Source of the DNA: an uncultured Oscillospiraceae bacterium
GTDB taxonomy: Bacteria > Bacillota_A > Clostridia > Oscillospirales > Oscillospiraceae
Length of the DNA: 7,223 bases
Assembly: GCA_934589325.1 (NCBI GenBank)
Contig: CAKTNU010000090.1
Location: forward strand, 1 to 7,223
Direction of reading: 5' to 3'
In this document: positions 1-4,217 of the stretch, in pieces
Numbering within the stretch: the first letter of the stretch is position 1
Layout: every line of letters starts with the position of its first letter
Program-made: the position numbers and the translations under genes
The notes under the pieces: generated by a model
What the model saw: the letters and a program-made list of their open reading frames with translations, nothing else
The model's database searches: none
Told to the model about the DNA's origin: nothing

Positions 1-68
1 TTGCCGCCAAGCAGCTCACGCATACCGGCATTGCCTTCGGAAAACAGATACACATACTTTTTGCTCAT
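1..68 (-). CDS. ppdK: Pyruvate, phosphate dikinase, N-terminal fragment (runs off the window)
   Basis: Only the first 22 codons and two bases are inside the window. The peptide starts MSKKYVYLFSEGNAGMRELL and continues GG plus a partial Lys codon. The (F/Y)xEGNAxMRxLLGGKG stretch is the conserved amino terminus of pyruvate phosphate dikinase, the roughly 875-residue enzyme that interconverts pyruvate, ATP and phosphate with phosphoenolpyruvate, AMP and pyrophosphate. Clostridia often use it in pyrophosphate-linked glycolysis or PEP formation. The ATG at 68-66 is preceded by a purine-rich AAAGGAAAG, a plausible ribosome binding site. The gene follows rsmA on the same strand after a 123-base gap that holds candidate promoters, so it is probably a separate transcription unit. 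The identification rests on the N-terminal signature alone; the domains and catalytic His and Cys lie outside. Confidence 0.85.
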   Translation of the reverse strand, partial: MSKKYVYLFSEGNAGMRELLGG

Positions 69-97
69 TGTTTTCTTTCCTTTCTATAACAAATAAA

Positions 98-127
98 ATT
101 AGATAAATTTGCTGCGGAAAGCGTCAA
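98..127 (-). promoter_or_regulatory. Candidate sigma-A promoter for ppdK
   Basis: On the minus strand TTGACG (127-122) is separated by 18 bases from TCTAAT (103-98), each one mismatch from consensus. The -10 lies about 30 bases before the ppdK start codon and the surroundings are AT-rich. The -35 falls in the right arm of an imperfect inverted repeat (143-116). It is a prediction from motif and position only. Confidence 0.5.
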
Positions 128-151
128 AAAACTGACCTTTTCCCATGTGCT

Positions 152-181
152 AGAATATCACAAATTTGGGCAGATAATCAA
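152..181 (-). promoter_or_regulatory. Possible second, upstream promoter for ppdK
   Basis: TTGATT (181-176) and TATTCT (157-152) are spaced by 18 bases. The -10 carries an upstream TG dinucleotide (extended -10, TGATATTCT at 160-152). It would start a transcript about 80 bases before the ppdK ATG. It is weaker than the downstream candidate and could be chance in this AT-rich gap. Confidence 0.3.
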
Positions 182-191
182 TGCATTTTAC

Positions 192-1061
192 CTACAAATC
201 CGCGCCTGATATAGTCGAAATTTCGTCTGCGATTTTTGCAAAACCAACAATATCTATCGCTTCACCGCGAATTTTTGTATCAAATCCGCAATTTGCCAAC
301 ACGCGCTCCGCGCTTTCCTTGTCCAAAACGCCCAACTGAGAGCTGAGCGCGTTCACAAGTGTTTTCCGCCGCTGGTTGAATGCGGCGCGGATAACGCGGA
401 ACATCAGCTTCTCGTCGTGCACCTCGACGGGCGGCTTTTCGCGGCGGCGAAGGCGGATGACGCTCGACGTCACCTTCGGCTGCGGTATGAAGCAGCCCGG
501 CGATACGTCGAACAGCAGCTCCGGCTCCGCGTACCACTGCACGAAAATGCCGAACGCGCCGTAATCGGCGGTCCCGGCCCCGGCGCAGATGCGTCTGGCC
601 ACCTCGCGCTGTATCATCACGGTAATGCTGTCAAAGCAGCCGGCCTCGATGAATTTTGTCAGCAGCGGTGTTGTGACATTATAGGGCAGATTTGCGCACA
701 CAACGGGCCGCAGCGCGCCGAAGTGCTCCCGCACGAGCGCGGGGATATCCTGCTTGAGCACATCGCCGAAAATTATCTCGACATTGCCGCAGCCGGACAG
801 CGTCTCTGCCAGCACCGGCTTGAGGCTTTTATCCAGCTCAACGCACAGCACCCTGCCCGCCCGCTTGGACAGCTGCTCGGTCAGGCAGCCGATGCCGGGG
901 CCAACCTCCAGCACGCCGGTGTTCTCATCCAGCAGCGCGCTCTCGGCAATATCCTCAGGCACCCATGCGGCAGTCAGGAAATTCTGTCCCATGGACTTGG
1001 AAAAACGGAAGCCGTGCCGGTTCAGCAGGGCACGTATCTCATTTATATCAGTCAGGACCAT
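192..1061 (-). CDS. rsmA: 16S rRNA (adenine1518-N6/adenine1519-N6)-dimethyltransferase RsmA (KsgA)
   Basis: This 289-residue protein has the normal length for RsmA/KsgA, which uses S-adenosylmethionine to dimethylate two adjacent adenines in the loop of 16S rRNA helix 45 late in 30S assembly. Visible motifs in order: GQNFL at 25-29 (N-terminal family signature), the SAM-binding EVGPGIG at 52-58, acidic D100 after a beta strand, the catalytic NLPY motif at 124-127, FIPQPKV at 191-197, and AAFNQRRKTL at 226-235 in the C-terminal rRNA-contacting domain. The ATG start at 1061 follows a weak GGGGA six or seven bases upstream. Only four bases separate it from the stop of the small membrane protein gene, so it is the last gene of the rimM-trmD operon. 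In Firmicutes the gene is often near rnmV (ribonuclease M5) instead; pairing with trmD is less usual. No lesion is visible. Confidence 0.97.
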   Translation of the reverse strand: MVLTDINEIRALLNRHGFRFSKSMGQNFLTAAWVPEDIAESALLDENTGVLEVGPGIGCLTEQLSKRAGRVLCVELDKSLKPVLAETLSGCGNVEIIFGDVLKQDIPALVREHFGALRPVVCANLPYNVTTPLLTKFIEAGCFDSITVMIQREVARRICAGAGTADYGAFGIFVQWYAEPELLFDVSPGCFIPQPKVTSSVIRLRRREKPPVEVHDEKLMFRVIRAAFNQRRKTLVNALSSQLGVLDKESAERVLANCGFDTKIRGEAIDIVGFAKIADEISTISGADL

Positions 1062-1065
1062 GCGC

Positions 1066-1251
1066 TCATCCCCGCCCCGACCTGATATAACGAAGCCACT
1101 GCCCCGACAGGCAAAGGATTATCAGCACAAGGCCGCATATTTTCGGGAACACGGACGCCTGCACCGCAAAAATAAGTATGCCCAGTGCGAACAGACATAT
1201 AAGCGTCCACACTATCGCCGAGACGAGATATTTTTTGTTTCCGCCGTTCAT
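1066..1251 (-). CDS. Small two-helix membrane protein, ATGA-coupled to trmD
   Basis: I do not recognise this 61-residue protein. Residues about 8-30 (LVSAIVWTLICLFALGILIF core) and about 36-54 (KICGLVLIILCLSGQWL core) are hydrophobic and predict two transmembrane helices joined by a short turn. The N-terminus is basic (NKK) and the C-terminus ends in Arg/Gly-rich residues (RYIRSGRG). It has no signal cleavage site or catalytic motif that I can see. It is supported as a real gene by position: its ATG overlaps the TGA of trmD in an ATGA arrangement (1251-1248), GGGGGA lies just upstream as a ribosome binding site, and its stop is four bases before rsmA. That is consistent with translational coupling in a compact operon. 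Function unknown; a role linked to tRNA or rRNA modification would be only guilt by association. Confidence 0.72.
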   Translation of the reverse strand: MNGGNKKYLVSAIVWTLICLFALGILIFAVQASVFPKICGLVLIILCLSGQWLRYIRSGRG

Positions 1252-2561
1252 TTGCAGTCCCCCGGTATATTTTTATTTTTGAGCACCTTTTCATAAGCCT
1301 GACGCGCCGGGTCATGACCGGCCTCGACGTCTACAAGGACATTGCCGCGGTACCGATAGCCCGACTCACGCAGCAGCCGCTGCATGGCCTTGTTCTTCCT
1401 ATGCGTGTCAACGCGGATGCAGCGCAGGCCGAAGCCTTCCGCCGCCTGACGCTCGACGCATTTCATCATGAACTCCGCCATACCGCTGCCGCGGTACTTC
1501 GCCGATACTGCCGAGCGGTGCAGCACACAGTAGGGCATATCGGCCGTCCACTTGCCATCGGTTATCTTCGCGTAGTTTTCCTGTTCAAGCGTACTCAGGA
1601 CAAAGAACGCCGCCGTCTCGCCGCCGTGCGTCACAACGAAGCACTCGCCTCTGGCGATATCCTTAAGGAAGGTCTGTTCATCCGGATATCCGCCCTGCCA
1701 CTGGTCGACCCGGAAGCGGCGCAGACTGCGCCGCGCATCCTCAACGATGCGCAGGATATCCGCCATATCGTCTGCCGACGCGGGGCGGTAATCGAGCTTT
1801 TCGGTGAGCTTGACGCGGCCTGCGTCCTTCTTTATCTCGTCGAGCAGCTTTTCATCGGTCTTATCCACCGGGCTGAACCTCTCGAACATATCCGGGCGCT
1901 TGCTCATCGTGCGTTCAAGCTGTTTTTTACGCCGCCACAGCTCCACCTTTGCATGGTCGCCGTTTATCAGGACCTCCGGCACGGCGCGGCCCTCCCAGAC
2001 CTCCGGCCGCGTGTACTGCGGATATTCGAGCAGTCCGTCCCAATGGCTCTCCCCGGTGTAGCACTGCTCATCGGCCAGCACGCCCGGCACAAGGCGGCAC
2101 ACAGAGTCCGCCACGGCCATCGCCGCTATCTCTCCGCCGGTCAGCACGAAGTCGCCCAGCGATATCTCCTCGTCGACGCACTCCTCGATGAAGCGCTCGT
2201 CTATGCCCTCGTAATGGCCGCAGACAAGGACAAGATGGTCATAGTCGCGCTTGAGGCGCTTGGCCGTCTCCTGCGTGTAGGGCTGACCCTGCGGCGAGAG
2301 ATATATCACCCGGCTCCGGAGCCCCTGTGCGGTTGACATAATATTTTCAAGGCATGATTTAAGCGGCTGCGCCATCATCACGCAGCCCCAGCCTCCGCCG
2401 TAGGGATAGTCATCCACCTGGCACTGCTTGTTCTCGGTAAAATCGCGTATCTGTACGCAATTTATCTCTATTATCCCTTTTTTTGCCGCTCTGCCTATGA
2501 TGCTCTCATGCAGGACCGCATTTACCGTGTCAGGGAAGAGGGTCATTATATCTATCCGCAT
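1248..2561 (-). CDS. trmD: tRNA (guanosine37-N1)-methyltransferase TrmD fused to a C-terminal GNAT acetyltransferase domain
   Basis: The 437-residue ORF has two complete parts. Residues 1-245 are TrmD, the SPOUT enzyme that makes m1G37 next to the anticodon and so prevents +1 frameshifting. Visible motifs are DDYPYGGG (50-57), YLSPQGQPY (87-95), LVCGHYEGIDERF (112-124), the knot region EEISLGDFVLTGGE (131-144), conserved R156, and GLLEYPQYTRP (176-186), followed by the usual helical C-terminal domain to about 245. Normal TrmD proteins end there (about 230-250 residues). Here a short charged linker (about 244-256) leads into a GNAT domain (257 to about 428). This contains an acetyl-CoA binding motif A, YRGSGMA at 356-362, and a motif-B-like RVDTHRKNKAMQRLL at 383-397. 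The position of the general base Asp169 of E. coli TrmD appears to be Glu171. The start lies five bases after rimM, with AAGGGA ten bases upstream inside rimM. The acetylation substrate is unknown; by similarity the domain resembles stand-alone small GNATs of Firmicutes. Confidence 0.95.
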   Translation of the reverse strand: MRIDIMTLFPDTVNAVLHESIIGRAAKKGIIEINCVQIRDFTENKQCQVDDYPYGGGWGCVMMAQPLKSCLENIMSTAQGLRSRVIYLSPQGQPYTQETAKRLKRDYDHLVLVCGHYEGIDERFIEECVDEEISLGDFVLTGGEIAAMAVADSVCRLVPGVLADEQCYTGESHWDGLLEYPQYTRPEVWEGRAVPEVLINGDHAKVELWRRKKQLERTMSKRPDMFERFSPVDKTDEKLLDEIKKDAGRVKLTEKLDYRPASADDMADILRIVEDARRSLRRFRVDQWQGGYPDEQTFLKDIARGECFVVTHGGETAAFFVLSTLEQENYAKITDGKWTADMPYCVLHRSAVSAKYRGSGMAEFMMKCVERQAAEGFGLRCIRVDTHRKNKAMQRLLRESGYRYRGNVLVDVEAGHDPARQAYEKVLKNKNIPGDCK

Positions 2562-2566
2562 CGCGA

Positions 2567-3055
2567 TTACATCCCTTCAATGAGCCGGACAGTGATGATG
2601 CCCTTCTCGGCGTCGGTTGACATAATAAATTCAGGCACTGCCGGGATGAGATGCTCCGTCTCTCCCTTTACGACGTAGATATTCGACGCCGGACGCTCCA
2701 GCACATCCACGAGCCTGCCGACCTCGGTGCCGTCCTCGGTCACGACCTCGGCGCCGATAATGTCGCTGATAAAGAAGGCTCCCTTCGGCAGCTTCGCGTC
2801 AGTGCGGAGGATGGATATCTCGCGCCCCTTGAGCGTCATCGCTGCGTTCACATCATTCACGCCCTCGATCTTCGCGATAAGGAAGCCCTTGTGGACAAAT
2901 GCGGACTCTATTTTCAGCTCGCGCTCACCGGCGAATACGCGCTTGAAGCTGCGAAGAAACTCCGCGCTGTCGAGCCAGACCTCGATCTTCACCTCGCCGC
3001 GTACTCCGTGCGTATTGACGATGCGCCCGGCCTCGATGTATTGTTTTTTCTCCAT
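2567..3055 (-). CDS. rimM: Ribosome maturation factor RimM
   Basis: This 162-residue protein matches RimM, which binds ribosomal protein uS19 and helps fold the head of the 30S subunit, including 16S rRNA helices 31 and 33b. The N-terminal RimM beta barrel carries GRIVNTHGVRGEVKI (10-24). The C-terminal PRC barrel begins at about GAFFISDIIG (92-101) and includes GTEVGRLVDVLERPASNIYVV (109-129) and the LIPAVPEFI strand (136-144), ending VRLIEGM. Length is typical. The ATG at 3055 has only a weak GAGAA-type ribosome binding site five bases upstream; a better GGAGGG at about 3083-3088 is too far away and serves no in-frame start that I can find. It is the first gene of the rimM-trmD-membrane protein-rsmA operon, with a strong promoter about 50 bases upstream. 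In Firmicutes it normally follows khpA directly; here gdx intervenes. Confidence 0.97.
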   Translation of the reverse strand: MEKKQYIEAGRIVNTHGVRGEVKIEVWLDSAEFLRSFKRVFAGERELKIESAFVHKGFLIAKIEGVNDVNAAMTLKGREISILRTDAKLPKGAFFISDIIGAEVVTEDGTEVGRLVDVLERPASNIYVVKGETEHLIPAVPEFIMSTDAEKGIITVRLIEGM

Positions 3056-3107
3056 AAATATTCTCAGATGCGGTCAAGCCGCCCTCCATGCGATTTTTCA
3101 ACATAAT

Positions 3108-3136
3108 ATTATAGCATGGCGGCGCGGTATTGCCAA
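3108..3136 (-). promoter_or_regulatory. Promoter of the rimM-trmD-rsmA operon
   Basis: TTGGCA (3136-3131) is followed after exactly 17 bases by a perfect TATAAT (3113-3108), with TG at the extended -10 position (TGCTATAAT). The -35 begins only seven bases after the gdx stop codon, so there is no space for a gdx terminator before it. Transcription would start near 3101, giving a leader of about 45 bases that contains a small GCGG/CCGC hairpin (3082-3070). Confidence 0.8.
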
Positions 3137-3143
3137 GAATTAT

Positions 3144-3461
3144 TTATGCGCTCGTCAGCTTCAGCCCCACTATTCCCACAAGCAGGGTCAGCACAAAAAC
3201 CACGCGCCAGAAGCTGACCGGCTCCTTAAAAAAGATTATCCCCACCAGCACCGAACCTAGCGCGCCTATGCCCGTCCAGATGGCATAGGCCGTGCCGAGC
3301 GGCAGGGTTTTTGTCACCTTGGCAAGCAGAATGAAGCTCACCGCCATCCCCGCAAATGTCAGCGCCGTCCAGCCGAGCTTTGTGAAGCCCTCGGACAGCT
3401 TCATGAACGTCGCCCATACTACCTCAAAAATTCCCGCGATGCCAAGCATTATCCAAGCCAT
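3144..3461 (-). CDS. gdx: Guanidinium exporter Gdx (SugE-type SMR transporter)
   Basis: This 105-residue protein is a small multidrug resistance family member with four predicted membrane helices (about 3-21, 30-48, 57-77, 86-103). Members work as antiparallel dimers exchanging guanidinium ion for protons. All residues known to line the site in the clostridial Gdx structure are present: G10, central E13, W16, S42, Y59 and W62, together with the family stretch GTAYAIWTGIGALG (56-69). This separates it from EmrE/Qac-type drug exporters. A longer reading frame extends upstream, but the ATG at 3461 is chosen because GGGAGGA lies five bases before it and the extension is hydrophilic, unlike any SMR protein, and overlaps the leader hairpins. 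The gene has its own promoter and a terminator-like leader, as expected for a guanidine-responsive gene. It separates khpA from rimM. Confidence 0.96.
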   Translation of the reverse strand: MAWIMLGIAGIFEVVWATFMKLSEGFTKLGWTALTFAGMAVSFILLAKVTKTLPLGTAYAIWTGIGALGSVLVGIIFFKEPVSFWRVVFVLTLLVGIVGLKLTSA

Positions 3462-3466
3462 AATTA

Positions 3467-3473
3467 TCCTCCC
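3467..3473 (-). promoter_or_regulatory. Ribosome binding site that sets the gdx start
   Basis: GGGAGGA (3473-3467) is five bases upstream of the ATG at 3461. It directly abuts the U-rich tail of the leader hairpin, so the transcript must pass the hairpin before the site exists. It argues for the 105-residue Gdx rather than the 163-residue extended frame. Confidence 0.85.
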
Positions 3474-3532
3474 AAAAATAAAAATTGCGCCTGCCGTGCA
3501 TCTTCTATGGCCTAATGATGCACTGCAAACGC
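3474..3532 (-). terminator. Terminator/attenuator hairpin in the gdx 5' leader
   Basis: On the minus strand GCGTTTGC (3532-3525) pairs with GCAGGCGC (3494-3487) over eight base pairs including two G-U pairs. After a single A/G mismatch, GTGCATC (3523-3517) pairs with GATGCAC (3502-3496) over seven perfect pairs. The loop is 14 bases (3516-3503, containing AGGCCATAG). The stem is followed by AA and TTTTTATTTTT (3484-3474), a good U-tract. This is the form of an intrinsic terminator, yet it lies between the promoter and start codon of gdx, so it would act as an attenuator that must be relieved for expression. Confidence 0.75.
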
Positions 3533-3557
3533 CTGACCCCGCCCGGCGGCGGTGTCC
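3474..3557 (-). ncRNA. Candidate riboswitch leader of gdx (guanidine-sensing proposed, class unassigned)
   Basis: The predicted transcript from about 3557 to the gdx ribosome binding site folds as two hairpins. The first is CCGCC/GGCGG (3552-3548 with 3543-3539) with a GCCG loop. The second is the 15-pair terminator stem described separately. Known facts: SugE/Gdx genes are commonly controlled by guanidine riboswitches, and the guanidine-IV class was found by searching for motifs next to sugE genes. Inference: this leader is a transcription-terminating guanidine sensor. I could not match it by eye to the hallmarks of classes I, II (tandem ACGR loops) or III, and I do not recall the class IV consensus well enough to assign it. 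A constitutive weak terminator or a non-riboswitch attenuator remains possible. Confidence 0.45.
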
Positions 3558-3563
3558 GTGTGT

Positions 3564-3593
3564 ATAATAGCATGAATGTGTCGGCTGTGTCAA
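3564..3593 (-). promoter_or_regulatory. Promoter of gdx
   Basis: A perfect TTGACA (3593-3588) is followed after 18 bases by TATTAT (3569-3564), with TG one base before the -10 (TGCTATTAT). Predicted start is near 3557, about 95 bases ahead of the gdx ATG, which leaves a long structured leader. It lies downstream of the khpA terminator, making gdx its own unit at the 5' side. Confidence 0.75.
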
Positions 3594-3633
3594 GATAATA
3601 TGTCTTCGGCGCGGAGCCCCGCCCACAAAACGC

Positions 3634-3660
3634 AAAAAACCGGGGTGCTTACACCTCGGT
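3634..3660 (-). terminator. Intrinsic terminator of the ylxM-ffh-rpsP-khpA operon
   Basis: ACCGAGGTG (3660-3652), loop TAAG, and CACCCCGGT (3647-3639) form a nine-position stem with one A/C mismatch, followed by a run of six T (3639-3634). It begins ten bases after the khpA stop codon and closes that operon before the gdx promoter. Confidence 0.85.
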
Positions 3661-3670
3661 TTCCTGCGTT

Positions 3671-3901
3671 TCAGTCCATTATCTCGACTGATACCTTTTT
3701 GCCCTTCTTCTGGGCGACGGCCCGCATAAGGATACGGATCTGCTTGACGATCCTTCCCTGCCGGCCGATGACCTTGCCCATATCGCCGTCAGCCACGCGG
3801 ACTTCAAAAACCGTCTCGCCGTCGGCCTTGCGCTCGGTCACAGAGACTTGATCCGGATTATCGACAAGGCTCTGCACAATGTAGGTCAAAAGTTCTTTCA
3901 T
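3671..3901 (-). CDS. khpA: KH-domain RNA-binding protein KhpA (YlqC)
   Basis: This 76-residue protein is a single type II KH domain. KhpA homologues bind RNA, often with KhpB/Jag, and affect cell elongation and division and small-RNA metabolism in Firmicutes. The signature is the GxxG loop GRQG at 46-49 inside KVIGRQGRIVKQIR (43-56), preceded by the beta hairpin VFEVRVADGD (31-40) and followed by a long helix and the final strand KVSVEIMD. Length is normal (75-80). AAGGAG lies 11 bases ahead of the ATG at 3901, which is rather far, and partly overlaps the second of two tandem rpsP stop codons. The gene lies 18 bases after rpsP, the conserved order. Its stop is followed at once by the operon terminator. 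Confidence 0.95.
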   Translation of the reverse strand: MKELLTYIVQSLVDNPDQVSVTERKADGETVFEVRVADGDMGKVIGRQGRIVKQIRILMRAVAQKKGKKVSVEIMD

Positions 3902-3919
3902 GCCGGTAGAAACTCCTTA

Positions 3920-4156
3920 TTAGCCCTCGATCTTCTTGAGAAGGCCGCGGACGGTATCGGTCGGCTGTGCGCCGTTAGCGATCCAGTACTTTGCGCGCTC
4001 CATGTTGACGCTGAGCTTGTCGCTCTCGGCCATGGGGTCGTAAGTGCCGATCTCCTCGATGAAACGACCGTCACGGGGGCAGCGGGAATCTGCAACAACG
4101 ATACGATAGTAGGGAGCCTTCTTTGCGCCCATTCTGCGAAGTCTGATCTTAACCAT
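3920..4156 (-). CDS. rpsP: 30S ribosomal protein bS16
   Basis: The 78-residue product is bS16, an early-assembling protein of the 30S body. The N-terminal [20 protein letters not shown] (1-20) and following [21 protein letters not shown] (21-41) are diagnostic, with the C-terminal helical [18 protein letters not shown] (58-75). The start at 4156 is fixed by GGAGGTGA (4170-4163), the strongest ribosome binding site in the window, as expected for a ribosomal protein. It ends in tandem TAA TAA codons (3922-3917). It lies 61 bases downstream of ffh with no convincing terminator or promoter in that gap, and immediately upstream of khpA. Confidence 0.98.
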   Translation of the reverse strand: MVKIRLRRMGAKKAPYYRIVVADSRCPRDGRFIEEIGTYDPMAESDKLSVNMERAKYWIANGAQPTDTVRGLLKKIEG

Positions 4157-4217
4157 GTATATTCACCTCCATGTTTTTTCTCTCTTTATTACAAACGCCT
4201 GCGCGCTGTAACCTGAT

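Noticed and set aside
417..1085. 222-codon open frame on the plus strand
   Set aside because: It is antisense to rsmA and translates to a His/Arg/Gln-rich sequence with no domain; rsmA motifs on the other strand are complete.
1314..2336. 340-codon open frame on the plus strand
   Set aside because: It is antisense to trmD, whose TrmD and GNAT motifs are unmistakable. The product is rich in Ala, Arg, His and Leu without any recognisable domain, typical of the antisense frame of a GC-rich gene.
3462..3635. 58-residue N-terminal extension of Gdx in the same frame
   Set aside because: It would begin upstream of the gdx promoter -35, encode a Cys/His/Arg-rich segment, and run through the leader hairpins. 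SMR proteins are about 105 residues, and a strong ribosome binding site precedes the ATG at 3461.
4152..4172. Seven-codon ORF overlapping the rpsP ribosome binding site and start
   Set aside because: Its ATG is created by the bases around GGAGGTGA and it has no ribosome binding site; likely chance rather than a regulatory upstream ORF.
4157..4217. Separate promoter or terminator in the 61-base ffh-rpsP gap
   Set aside because: No -35/-10 pair at proper spacing and no hairpin with a T-run is visible; the genes are best treated as one operon.
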